Origin: Bacillota bacterium
GTDB taxonomy: Bacteria > Bacillota > Sulfobacillia > JAJZYS01 > JAJYTV01
DNA length: 21,879 nt
Direction of reading: 5' to 3'
Assembly (NCBI GenBank): GCA_021806845.1
Contig: JAKAPV010000013.1
Location: forward strand, 1 to 21,879
Position numbers and translations under genes: made by a program. The notes beneath the pieces were generated by a model that was not told the DNA's origin, ran no database searches, and worked only from the letters and a program-made list of their open reading frames with translations. This document shows, in pieces, positions 14,359 to 20,906 of this stretch; position 1 is the stretch's first letter; the number at the start of each line of letters is the position of its first letter.

Positions 14359-14961
14359 ATGGTCACTCCACGCGACGAGCAGATAGCCGAGGCAATTGTG
14401 CGACTCGGAGCCATGACCACCGACCAAGTCGCGAGGGCATTCTTTGAAGGGGCAAGTGCGTTGCCATCGGCGCAGCGACGTTTGCGTGCCCTCGAACAGG
14501 AAAACCGCGTCAGGAGATCTTATGCCCTGTCCCGGTCCAAGGGCTCGTCCGTTTGGCTAGCGCCGCGATTCCAGGGCGTGGATGTCAAGGGAAGGTTGCT
14601 AGTGTCCGATATCTGGGTGGCGCTCGACAAACCGATTGTTTTTGTCCCCGGCTTTACCCTGGGATCGGTTCGGGCTGATGCCATATTCGAACTTGCCGGA
14701 GTTCCGTTCCTGCTTGAAGTCGCACGGTCGCGCAAAGACATCGCACAGAGGCTTGAGAGATACGACACAGCCTGGAGAGAGTTTCGGTGGCGTCGAACGT
14801 TCAAGACGTTTCCGCATCTACTTCTCGTTGTGCCAGAGGGAAAGGATATCGACCGAGCCTTTCAAATCCCGTCCCCTCCCAAGACAGTGTGCACTACCGC
14901 CAATGCGTCGAAGGCGTTAAACCGCGTGCTTCCAACGCTACTTTCCAACGGCGGCCAGTAA
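14359..14961 (+). CDS. Replication-relaxation family protein (copy 2)
   Basis: The protein has 200 residues. ATG at 14359 is chosen because the winged helix starts at once; an in-frame ATG at 14338 is an alternative, and the ribosome binding site (GGCGGGA/GGGA) is weak. Residues 4-60 form the winged helix (VTPRDEQIAEAIVRLGAMTT, then DQVARAFFEG, RRLRALEQENRVRRSYAL). The nuclease-like core has VRADAIFEL (Asp107), PFLLEVARSR (Glu120) and RLERYDTAWREF (Tyr135). It has the same architecture as copy 1 but diverged sequence, and lies after that operon's terminator with its own leader. Codon use looks less GC-biased at third positions than in copy 1, hinting at a different origin. Confidence 0.75.
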   Translation: MVTPRDEQIAEAIVRLGAMTTDQVARAFFEGASALPSAQRRLRALEQENRVRRSYALSRSKGSSVWLAPRFQGVDVKGRLLVSDIWVALDKPIVFVPGFTLGSVRADAIFELAGVPFLLEVARSRKDIAQRLERYDTAWREFRWRRTFKTFPHLLLVVPEGKDIDRAFQIPSPPKTVCTTANASKALNRVLPTLLSNGGQ

Positions 14962-15005
14962 CGGGTGTGTAGAGAGCCAAGACGACGAAGAGGCTGATGT
15001 GCGCA

Positions 15006-15032
15006 AGCGCCCTCGCATCACGCGGGGGCGCT
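15006..15032. terminator. Hairpin between convergent genes
   Basis: AGCGCCCTCGC (15006-15016) and GCGGGGGCGCT (15022-15032) pair over 11 bp with one G-U around ATCAC. It lies between the rightward copy-2 gene and the leftward 15123-16112 gene. Without a U-tract in either direction, it may serve both as a bidirectional stop. Confidence 0.55.
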
Positions 15033-15122
15033 GCCGTCTGCTCAGAAGGCTATGTGAGAGGTTCCTTCGCTGCTGCCCTGAGCAGGCGGCACTGCCTAAT
15101 TGCGGAAATCACTTTGGCCGAG

Positions 15123-16112
15123 TCAACCATCAATGCCCTGAAGGCCCGAGTCCTCGTTTTCCGCTTCCAGCACTCCATCCACTCGCCACGTGACACGTGG
15201 TCCGTGGCCCACGGTTGGCACTTCACTGACCAGAAAGCGAACCGTTACCACGTCTTCGAGTAGTCGCTTCAGCCTGCCCTTCATTTCAGGCTCAAAGCGA
15301 GCATTTATGCCCCTGCCTTCCTCCGGCTGAAACGAAAGAGTCGATTGGCGCAGGTTGATCTCATAAATAGTTCCACGTTGCACCAACACGCGAGAAATCT
15401 GCTCATCCATATGTTCAAAGGCGCCGACTAAAGCGAACGCATCGCCAGGAGTTACACGCACAATTTGGGCCGTCTCGTCATGCTTCCCACGCCACCTGAT
15501 ACTGGCCGTCCCTCCTGTTTTGGCACAGGCCGCGAAGAAAGTCTTCAAGCCGTCAACGGGACGTTGGCCACGCTCCGCCACCCACTGCCTAATGCGTGAC
15601 AGGTCGCCTTCCCAGGTGACGACTTGCGATACTTCATGGAGAGCTCGCTCAAATAGCTCCCTGTCGTCGAAAAGTCCCATCTGCGCCTCGGGCCGTGGCC
15701 CTTCCAGGGCAATGTGAAGGGACCCAGTGGTGATAGCGAGTAATCTAAGATCGGTGCTCTCTTTGATCTCACTTGGGATCGGGCCCCGATCAGAACTCAA
15801 GCCGGCAAGCGAATGGCCAAGCTTGTGCAGCGAATCTTGCAGGCCGGACAGTATATCGAGCACCAAAGAAACCGAGGGCGGGCTCTCGGCACGTATGGCC
15901 CCACCCTCAATGTCAACACTTATTGGTCGTAAAGCCTCGTCGCGGAGACTCTCCCCAATCTCGCGTAGCAACTCCTGGCGCCGCTCCAGCAAAGCGGAGT
16001 ACGACAAGTCGAACGCAAAGCCCAGCTCCGCCTCGAGCCCTTCGGTGGAGGTGCCTAGGAGGGCTTCCAGGTCCCGCAGCTCATCTTGTACTTCCACCCT
16101 AGTCCGCGTCAT
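15123..16112 (-). CDS. 329-residue partner of the DUF6932-like protein
   Basis: ATG at 16112 overlaps the TGA of the upstream gene (ATGA), so the two are translationally coupled. The N-terminal 60 residues are charged and helical (RVEVQDELRDLEALLG, ERRQELLREIGESLRDEA). A middle segment, DLRLLAITTGSLHIALEGP, then MGLFDDRELFERALHEVSQV, looks like a strand plus helix unit. The C-terminal third is beta-rich (GTIYEINLRQSTLSFQPEEG) with a final segment VTWRVDGVLEAENED. I recognise no catalytic motif, membrane span or HEPN R-x4-6-H motif. Fixed pairing with a nucleotidyltransferase-fold protein suggests a two-component toxin-antitoxin or defence unit, by inference. Confidence 0.65.
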   Translation of the reverse strand: MTRTRVEVQDELRDLEALLGTSTEGLEAELGFAFDLSYSALLERRQELLREIGESLRDEALRPISVDIEGGAIRAESPPSVSLVLDILSGLQDSLHKLGHSLAGLSSDRGPIPSEIKESTDLRLLAITTGSLHIALEGPRPEAQMGLFDDRELFERALHEVSQVVTWEGDLSRIRQWVAERGQRPVDGLKTFFAACAKTGGTASIRWRGKHDETAQIVRVTPGDAFALVGAFEHMDEQISRVLVQRGTIYEINLRQSTLSFQPEEGRGINARFEPEMKGRLKRLLEDVVTVRFLVSEVPTVGHGPRVTWRVDGVLEAENEDSGLQGIDG

Positions 16113-16606
16113 CGCACCCCGCCCCAGTTCTGCTCGGTCAAGACGATGATCCCTTTAGTGTTCCCAGCTCTGGTGTGGCCGAACTGCCGCCGCCAATACG
16201 CGAGCTGATTCTGGGTGTGCTTGTGGCCCGGGTGCCCTTCTGGAAACAGCGGAACCGGGAACGCATGGCAGCCATATGTGTGCTTCGCTTGGGATGGACT
16301 AAGCAGCCCCTGGAGCAGGATACGCTGTTCCACCCCAAGGGATTCGGCATCGCTGGCCCTAATGCCTACCACGAGGTCGATGTCTCCTGGATTCAGTTTC
16401 CGCTCTACGTAGCTTCCGTCAACCCAACAGAACTCGACAGTCCCCGTAGCCAGCAGCAGCCCTCTGTGGTCACAAAAAGTAGAAAACAACGCGGCCCTGG
16501 TCTCAGATTTAGGGAACTCGTCGACAAAATGTGCCCGAAACTCATCTAAAGATGCCGTGTGCATGCCTGGTGGGAGGACGCCCAAGCGATTGAGCGCTGG
16601 AATCGT
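16109..16606 (-). CDS. DUF6932-like nucleotidyltransferase-fold protein, apparent ACG start
   Basis: The protein has about 165 residues. The family-like N-terminus (IPALNRLGVLPPGMHTASLD) extends upstream of the first conventional start (TTG 16585), which has no ribosome binding site. Directly before IPALN stands ACG at 16606, one base from ATG, with AGGGGG 8 bases upstream. Either ACG is the start or the ATG was mutated. The nucleotidyltransferase motif is clear: WVDGSYVERKLNPGDIDLVV, that is G-S followed by D-x-D. The C-terminus has KGIIVLTEQ, also typical of this family. Such folds occur in MNT-type antitoxins and AbiEii-like toxins. The gene precedes and overlaps the 329-residue gene. Confidence 0.7.
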   Translation of the reverse strand, partial: TIPALNRLGVLPPGMHTASLDEFRAHFVDEFPKSETRAALFSTFCDHRGLLLATGTVEFCWVDGSYVERKLNPGDIDLVVGIRASDAESLGVEQRILLQGLLSPSQAKHTYGCHAFPVPLFPEGHPGHKHTQNQLAYWRRQFGHTRAGNTKGIIVLTEQNWGGVR

Positions 16607-16934
16607 CTTTGCTGCCCCCTGACCGCCAACTTTCTCGCGCTGGCTCGTCAGTTCTGCGCCGCGGTTGCCAGATCCTCCATTGGCAACCTGTTTTGGGTTC
16701 TCATGTAGGTGCGCTAGGGTGACACCGCCCAGCCCTTACCGGTGGCCGGGCGGCGTGGGGGCAGAACGTGCCTCCGCCGGCAACGCGGCGCAATGTTCCC
16801 CGACGGCCGGTCCTCCCCCGGCTGCCGTTCGCGCATGCGCAGCATTGATCTGCTCTACTTGGCGGTACTGTGTCCACCTGCGCGTCATATCGCCGCGCTG
16901 CGCCAGGGTGCACGGTCATGGTATCACAAGCGCC
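16607..16934. other. Spacer between two leftward operons
   Basis: These 328 bp hold no strong gene. Upstream of the DUF6932-like gene the same frame stays open to a TAA near 16730 but has no usable start. A 50-codon leftward frame (16736-16888) is listed separately. CCGCCC and GGGCGG arms near 16726 and 16748 could form a hairpin that ends the 16935-17688 operon. Confidence 0.4.
16736..16888 (-). CDS. Possible 50-residue small protein
   Basis: ATG at 16888 opens 50 codons, starting MTRRWTQYRQVEQINAAHAR and ending in an Ala/Pro-rich tail. The first half looks like a real helix, but the ribosome binding site is poor and no family is recognised. It lies 47 bp downstream of the three-gene operon in the same direction. 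It may be a chance frame in GC-rich DNA. Confidence 0.25.
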   Translation of the reverse strand: MTRRWTQYRQVEQINAAHARTAAGGGPAVGEHCAALPAEARSAPTPPGHR

Positions 16935-17189
16935 TCAACGGAGCTCGGGCGCGACCTCCTCGATGTTCTCCTGGACCCAGTTCAGGGCGAAGACCAGGAA
17001 TGACTCGCGGGACTCGGCCTCCCAGAAGCCCTTCCCGCTTGGATACGCACCGGCGAATCCCTGTCCGTCAAGGAGCCGATGCAGCTGCCAGAAGCGTCCG
17101 TCCGGTTGTCCGGAAATGTCGAACTTAACCGGCCAGAAGGACCATCTCCCGACCTGGACGTGGTGTTCGTCCGCGAGGGCCTTCCTCAT
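16935..17189 (-). CDS. 84-residue protein, unknown function
   Basis: ATG at 17189 overlaps the previous TGA (ATGA) and also has GAGAGGTGG upstream. The sequence is rich in aromatics (RWSFWPVKFDISGQPDGRFW, KGFWEAESRESFLVFALNWV) and ends in an acidic helix. It looks like a compact soluble domain of unknown family. It is the last of three coupled leftward genes. Confidence 0.65.
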   Translation of the reverse strand: MRKALADEHHVQVGRWSFWPVKFDISGQPDGRFWQLHRLLDGQGFAGAYPSGKGFWEAESRESFLVFALNWVQENIEEVAPELR

Positions 17190-17380
17190 GGCGCCACCTC
17201 TCCTTTGTAGGCCTCATGCCACCTCGCGACCGGCTCCCAGTACCACACCTTGGACGCGCCGAGTTTGCCGATCGGCTCAGGGAACCCGAACTTCGGGTCC
17301 GTCGCCCACTGTCTCACTCGCTCCCTGGATACGCCGAGCCTGCGGCCGATCTCGCCCCCGGTGACGAGCTCCTCATTCAT
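17186..17380 (-). CDS. AlpA/MerR-like HTH DNA-binding protein
   Basis: The protein has 64 residues. ATG at 17380 overlaps the TGA of the upstream zinc-ribbon gene; the ATGA at its own end overlaps the next gene. The winged-HTH pattern is clear: LVTGGEIGRRLGVSRERVRQ, FPEPIGKLGASKVWYW, then an EPVARWHEAY helix. AlpA- and excisionase-like proteins of this size bind DNA to control excision or promoters of mobile elements. It is a candidate excisionase (recombination directionality factor) for the integrase near the right edge, though not adjacent to it. Confidence 0.75.
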   Translation of the reverse strand: MNEELVTGGEIGRRLGVSRERVRQWATDPKFGFPEPIGKLGASKVWYWEPVARWHEAYKGEVAP

Positions 17381-17688
17381 TGGAGCACGTCGTCCTCCTC
17401 GAGGCACACCCACAGTTCCTCGATCTGCCGCCCGGAGTGGCCGGTGATGCCATAGTATTCAAGGGCGCACCTCCGGCAATAGGCGCGATCCCCCCGCGGC
17501 TTATATGTGCCCCTCGCCTCGTCCTCTTCCGACGGATGATCAACGGTAGGCACCGGGTCCAGGTCCAACTCCTCGTTGCATGAATCGCAAAAGTGCAGGA
17601 GCCCAAGCGAAGCCAGCGGCTTCCACACGATGAACACATGGGACGGCCTCGTCCTGTAGATCCTGCGGCCAGAACCCGAACCGGACAT
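17377..17688 (-). CDS. Zinc-ribbon protein, first gene of a three-gene operon
   Basis: The protein has 103 residues from ATG 17688, which follows GGGAGG. The frame stays open to 17871, but that part is Gly/Ser/Cys-rich and contains a terminator-like hairpin, so it is not counted. Two Cys pairs (FCDSCNEEL near residue 32 and YCRRCALEYYG near 70) are 35-40 residues apart and probably bind one zinc. The N-terminus is basic (SGRRIYRTRPSHVFIVWK); the C-terminus is acidic (IEELWVCLEEDD). The role is unknown. Coupling to an HTH protein suggests a regulatory unit. Confidence 0.65.
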   Translation of the reverse strand: MSGSGSGRRIYRTRPSHVFIVWKPLASLGLLHFCDSCNEELDLDPVPTVDHPSEEDEARGTYKPRGDRAYCRRCALEYYGITGHSGRQIEELWVCLEEDDVLQ

Positions 17689-17763
17689 GTGCGACGCGCC
17701 TCCCATCGAGCCTGTTTCCGTTCTGCAACTTCCATGTGCTGGTCTGCAAACCCTCCCAGGGCA

Positions 17764-17802
17764 AACACAAGAAGCGCCCCCCTCCGAAGAGAGCAGGGCG
17801 CC
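17764..17802 (-). terminator. Leader hairpin (terminator/attenuator) upstream of the zinc-ribbon operon
   Basis: On the minus strand GCGCCC (17796-17801) pairs with GGGCGC (17774-17779). An inner CTC/GAG stem and a TCTTCG-type loop lie between, and TTCTTGTGTTT follows. It sits about 75 bp before the zinc-ribbon start and could attenuate that operon or end an upstream transcript. Confidence 0.5.
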
Positions 17803-17873
17803 AGTTGACGTAATAGGATAAAGCGGCGGCGTCGAATCGTCCATGGCCATGGCGCCGCCCTCGGGGATCATCG

Positions 17874-17904
17874 CCCCGCGGTCACCCGCGTCCTAGCCGC
17901 GGGG
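17874..17904. repeat. CCCCGCGG inverted repeat
   Basis: CCCCGCGG (17874-17881) and CCGCGGGG (17897-17904) are perfect 8-bp arms with a 15-base spacer. They lie in the 327-bp gap between the zinc-ribbon operon (17688) and the 102-residue gene (18016). That gap otherwise shows only the leader hairpin at 17764-17802 and no convincing gene. Confidence 0.5.
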
Positions 17905-18015
17905 TGCTCTTCCGGTTACCACATCTGGCGATGGATCACCCGAGGTGTGAGGGGGGCCGTGTCGCTGTGGTCTGCGTGCCCCCCCGGGCCCCTAGATTCG
18001 GACTCGGGACGCCAG

Positions 18016-18324
18016 CTACCTTACCATGGATCCCGGGGGTAACGGCCGAATGTCCATCGCCAAATCAGGCACTATGAAACCCAGCCCGGTCATCGCCTTC
18101 CGAAACACGGCTGCACCCTCGACAGCCGCTTCAGCCGCGTCTTCAGCGGACAACGCGAACATCGAGAGCAAGTTGCCATGCTCCCCATGAAGAGTAGATA
18201 GCGGCGAAATCGCGCCATTCCCTGCCGCTACAATCGCATCCAGGAGCCTGTCGTCCTCCGCCCAGTCGCTCGCCTCTGGCCCGACGCCAATGACGACCAA
18301 GACCTGGTAGTACTCCTCTTTCAC
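18016..18324 (-). CDS. 102-residue acidic protein, unknown function
   Basis: The start is GTG at 18324, preceded by AAGGGGG at 8 bases. The product opens with a strand (YYQVLVVIGVG), then helices with an Ala/Glu-rich stretch (FALSAEDAAEAAVEGAAVFR), and ends Pro-rich. This alternating strand-helix layout suggests a small alpha/beta (ferredoxin-like) domain. No motif or family was recognised. It lies alone, facing away from 18696. Confidence 0.6.
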   Translation of the reverse strand: MKEEYYQVLVVIGVGPEASDWAEDDRLLDAIVAAGNGAISPLSTLHGEHGNLLSMFALSAEDAAEAAVEGAAVFRKAMTGLGFIVPDLAMDIRPLPPGSMVR

Positions 18325-18695
18325 GACGCGCGCCCCCTTGGCTCTAAGATCCCCCCGTGAGGGCCCACTTCATCATCCGCGAGGAGGCAGAGTGCCCGAT
18401 GTTCGAGTGCCTTGCCGATGGCACGCGCCGATACTAACTGCCTGGGTCATGCGCTGAACTCATGGCGCAACGCGTTTCGGTAACAGTCTCGAAACCATTC
18501 TCGGTCCCTGTCCCGCGGCTACGGCAGCAACATCACCACAAGGCGTAACGTGCCATGATCGACGTGTAGGGTCGCACCGACGCCGCCTCCAGACTTTCTG
18601 CAGGCTGCGGGCAACCCTGCGATGATCGGGCTGAACGCGTGCGAGCCCCGAACCTGGGGCGAATCGCAACGTGCGCGTCGAAAGGAGACCGTATC
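18325..18695. other. Intergenic region between divergent genes
   Basis: These 371 bp show no convincing gene; a 26-codon rightward frame from GTG 18357 (MRAHFIIREEAEC...) is too short and lacks a ribosome binding site. Two inverted repeats are present: GTTTCG/CGAAAC (18474-18479 / 18490-18495) and GCCCC/GGGGC (18645-18649 / 18656-18660). The latter lies in the leader of the 18696 gene. Confidence 0.4.
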
Positions 18696-18935
18696 ATGGC
18701 TCACGTACGCACCCATTATCGCCGGGGCCACTTCACAAAGAACGGACACTACGTCCCCCCAACAATCGTCGAGGCCCACGAGCGCCGTCGGCCACGTGTT
18801 GTCGAGGTTGCCGAGACTCAGGTCCGCACTCACATCCGGCCGGCGCATCTCCGCTCGGACGGAAGCTTCGTGCCTCCCACCCTCGTCCAGAGCCATGCCC
18901 GGAGCGCTCACAGGCGGGCGAAGCCGCAGCGTTAG
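18696..18935 (+). CDS. Small basic protein with an internal duplication
   Basis: The protein has 79 residues. ATG at 18696 follows AAAGGAG. Two copies of one unit are visible: HVRTHYRRGHFTKNGHYVPP (then TIVEAHER) and QVRTHIRPAHLRSDGSFVPP (then TLVQSHAR), joined by a short linker. The His/Arg-rich repeats could bind nucleic acid or metal. Its TAG overlaps the TAA of the convergent replication-relaxation gene (TTAG at 18932-18935), so the transcripts are antisense at their ends. The function is unknown. Confidence 0.7.
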   Translation: MAHVRTHYRRGHFTKNGHYVPPTIVEAHERRRPRVVEVAETQVRTHIRPAHLRSDGSFVPPTLVQSHARSAHRRAKPQR

Positions 18936-19957
18936 CCAGTCACTTCGCCAGCGGCCGCGGGCGGGGGTGTCATCTCCTCGTACGCGGCCGCGATCTCCTC
19001 GCGAGTCTTCTGTCGCCGAAACAACGCACCGTGCTGTTCACGGAGTTGGGTAGAGACCCAGGCGTCCCGACTCATCTGCCAGGCGGCCAGGTCCGCCTCG
19101 TACCGCTCCTGTGCAAGGAACGCCGCCTCGGCCTGTCGGAGGTCGTGCTGAAGCTCCATGCGTGCGTTCTCTGCTAGGGCCTCGTTGTCTGCCCACTCGG
19201 CCTCCGCCCGAAGGTCGAGCAATCGCAAAATGAAGGGGGCGCTCTGTGTCACGACGATCACACCGTAATTGGTACCCCTGAGATTCTCGCGCCTTGTTTC
19301 TCTGATTACAGAGCTAATGGTTTTCGTGCGCCCGGCCGACGCGCAGACGAATACGAGGACGGTTGGATCCGTGCCACCGAGCACGCCAGGACTGAGGTAT
19401 CGTTTGATCTTCGCGCGGATGGTTGCGAGAGGTTCCGAGCCGGTGTCCGCCTCAAGAAAAACCGTCAAACGGGTGCTGCCCATGCGCAGATGGATTTTCG
19501 CGTCGGGCCAGATGTCGAGGATCCTCGCTGCCGCTCCCGAGGCCCAATCGACGGTGATGTAGCCCTGCGATCGCCGAGCAAGGGAGTGGAGGTGTGCGTA
19601 GACGTCAGCGATTATGGCAGAGTGCGCGGCGTGGGCGAAAGAGGTGGTCGTCCTTCTCTGGGGCACGCCCAAGCGCTGAGCGGCTACGGCCTGACCTGAA
19701 CGCGACAGACCCACGATCTGCTCCAGACCGTCCTTGCCGTGTCCGTGGTAACGCGAGTAGATGCAGAGTCTCCCCTCCTTGAGGCGCCGGATACGATCCC
19801 GACAGAACCGAAGGCCCCCATCGGAACGGTCCGGGCGAAAGCATGTGGCGACATGGATCTGGCTCGTGGTCGCAACACCGACGTGATAGAGCATCGTGAG
19901 TATGTCGCCGTCGATGGAATCGAGAGAAGCGAGTCGACGAAGGGTGACAAGATCCAT
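18932..19957 (-). CDS. Replication-relaxation family protein (copy 3, long form)
   Basis: The protein has 341 residues. ATG at 19957 follows AGAGGTGA; the frame open to 20161 is Arg-rich and rejected. Residues 10-75 form a winged helix (DGDILTMLYHVGVATTSQIH to CRDRIRRLKEGRLC). FAHAAHSAIIADVYAHL (107-123) matches the family's central helix. The nuclease-like core reads ILDIWPDAKI (Asp152), TVFLEADTGSEPL (Glu169, Asp171) and IRAKIKRYL (Lys183, Tyr187), a full match to the pattern of Replic_Relax proteins. An extra C-terminal coiled coil (about 260-325) follows. It is the most canonical and longest of the three copies and lies on the opposite strand to the other two. Confidence 0.85.
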   Translation of the reverse strand: MDLVTLRRLASLDSIDGDILTMLYHVGVATTSQIHVATCFRPDRSDGGLRFCRDRIRRLKEGRLCIYSRYHGHGKDGLEQIVGLSRSGQAVAAQRLGVPQRRTTTSFAHAAHSAIIADVYAHLHSLARRSQGYITVDWASGAAARILDIWPDAKIHLRMGSTRLTVFLEADTGSEPLATIRAKIKRYLSPGVLGGTDPTVLVFVCASAGRTKTISSVIRETRRENLRGTNYGVIVVTQSAPFILRLLDLRAEAEWADNEALAENARMELQHDLRQAEAAFLAQERYEADLAAWQMSRDAWVSTQLREQHGALFRRQKTREEIAAAYEEMTPPPAAAGEVTG

Positions 19958-20179
19958 AGTGGTCACCTCTGCGGGAAATAGTCGGGGGAGTCGGAGCGGG
20001 CGGGAACGCAGTCCGGGAGGCGTTTTCACGTCTTTCCCAAGCGTCGGGTAGATCGCCACCATGACCCGGCCACGACGTCGCCAGAACCGTCTTCTTCCGC
20101 GGGGTTTGCAAGATACAAGCCTGGCAGGGGAAGCCGGAAAATCGGTCGAACCCTGTCGCATCCTGGAAGGAGGTCGACC

Positions 20180-20416
20180 ATGTACACAGTGTTCTTGAAC
20201 ACGCCTCCGTACGACCCCTCAACGCTGTCCATGTTTCGGGTGAAGGAGGATTCTCCGCGGATAGAAAGCGGCTGCATTCTCGTAAGGCGAGAGGACATTT
20301 TCGCTCCTGACGGCCCGATCATCCGGGAGTTGCTGAAGGTCACGATGGGCGACGTCATGCTGCGCATTCCGATGTCGAGCGTGATTGCGATCGTCGAGCC
20401 GCTTAAGACCGCCTGA
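20180..20416 (+). CDS. 78-residue protein, unknown function
   Basis: ATG at 20180 has an ideal AAGGAGG 6 bases upstream. The product is beta-rich (MYTVFLNTPPYD, ESGCILVRREDIF, DVMLRIPMSSVIAIVEPL) and probably a small barrel-like fold. It is divergent from copy 3 of the replication-relaxation family across 222 bp that hold no other gene. Its 3' end overlaps the stop of a possible leftward 50-residue frame. The role is unknown. Confidence 0.7.
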   Translation: MYTVFLNTPPYDPSTLSMFRVKEDSPRIESGCILVRREDIFAPDGPIIRELLKVTMGDVMLRIPMSSVIAIVEPLKTA

Positions 20417-20555
20417 TCTGCCGGATCGCCCCGTTTTCCCTCGCCCACGCCGCGTGTCCCATCAGCTCGCGCGTCCGTGCGTTCCCCCACTCCTTGGCGA
20501 TCCCGCGGAGGGTTGAGGTGTGGATGCCCTCGCATTTGCGCAATGCCTCAGACAA
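20403..20555 (-). CDS. Possible 50-residue protein downstream of the structured RNA
   Basis: A leftward frame reads LSEALRKCEGIHTSTLRGIA, then KEWGNARTRELMGHAAWARE and a basic end. This looks like genuine helical protein rather than a chance frame. Candidate starts are TTG at 20555 or 20543; neither has a ribosome binding site. Further upstream in the same frame is ATG CCC TCG TGA with GGGGAG before it, so an older, longer gene may have been broken by a stop. It overlaps the end of the 20180 gene by 14 bp. Confidence 0.35.
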   Translation of the reverse strand: MSEALRKCEGIHTSTLRGIAKEWGNARTRELMGHAAWARENGAIRQIRRS

Positions 20556-20569
20556 CGAGACGTATACAC

Positions 20570-20613
20570 AAAAAGCCCCCGTGCACCGGTCTCTCCGGCG
20601 TTCTCACGAGGGC
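20570..20613 (-). terminator. Canonical leftward Rho-independent terminator
   Basis: On the minus strand GCCCTCGTG (20605-20613) pairs with CACGGGGGC (20575-20583), with one G-U. An inner CCGG agaga CCGG hairpin sits in the loop, and TTTTT follows at 20570-20574. It is the best U-tract terminator in the window, yet no protein gene ends there. This supports a terminated non-coding transcript. Confidence 0.8.
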
Positions 20614-20860
20614 ATACTTCTCCCCGTCTTGGGTTGCGATCGCCTACGGCGTCGCGTTCACTTGGGCGCTAAGCGTCCCTGCCCGGCTTCGGGCGTTCTG
20701 CCCCTCAAGGCAGCTCGGCAACGTCTCGCTTCTTGTCCCAAAGATAACTGGTATTAGGGGTGGGAGCAAGTCTTGTCCGGGAGACCAGACCCCTTGCCGG
20801 CGGCCAACTGTGGTAGCGGATCTGCTACGGACGCTCCACCAGATTGTCTTCAATACTGAG
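20570..20860 (-). ncRNA. Candidate structured non-coding RNA divergent from the integrase
   Basis: About 290 bases read leftwards have no convincing coding frame but a run of GC-rich helices. In plus coordinates: GTAGC/GCTAC (20813-20828); GCAAG/CTTGC enclosing a 6-bp stem with a 4-base loop (20766-20797); CTGCC/GGCAG (20698-20713); GCCCG/CGGGC (20681-20694); an 8-bp stem with one bulge, GCGA.CGCC/GGCG.TCGC (20636-20655); and the terminal hairpin with U-tract. A TATATT box at 20868-20873 could start it. I checked by eye for the landmark motifs of tmRNA, RNase P RNA and SRP RNA, and for any resemblance to 6S RNA, and found none. It might act as a leader for the 50-residue frame or in trans. 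Confidence 0.5.
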
Positions 20861-20873
20861 TTCTGATAATATA
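20844..20873. promoter_or_regulatory. AT-rich divergent promoter region
   Basis: Rightwards, TTGTCT (20844-20849) and TAATAT (20867-20872) are 17 bases apart, a plausible integrase promoter. Leftwards, TATATT (20868-20873) is a good -10 box for the structured RNA, without a clear -35. Overlap of the two would make their transcription mutually exclusive. Confidence 0.4.
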
Positions 20874-20906
20874 ACGGTATCGGAAGTTAGAAGGGCGGTG
20901 GGCGGT

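Noticed and set aside
17689..17871. N-terminal extension of the zinc-ribbon gene
   Set aside because: It would run through a terminator-like hairpin and is Gly/Ser/Cys-rich. ATG 17688 has GGGAGG upstream.
19958..20161. N-terminal extension of replication-relaxation copy 3
   Set aside because: Arg/Pro-rich and not family-like. ATG 19957 has a good ribosome binding site and starts just before the winged helix.
20140..20165. GGTCGAACCC resembling a tRNA T-arm, a possible attachment-site remnant
   Set aside because: It lacks the canonical GGTTCGA and no paired acceptor stem or anticodon arm could be found around it.
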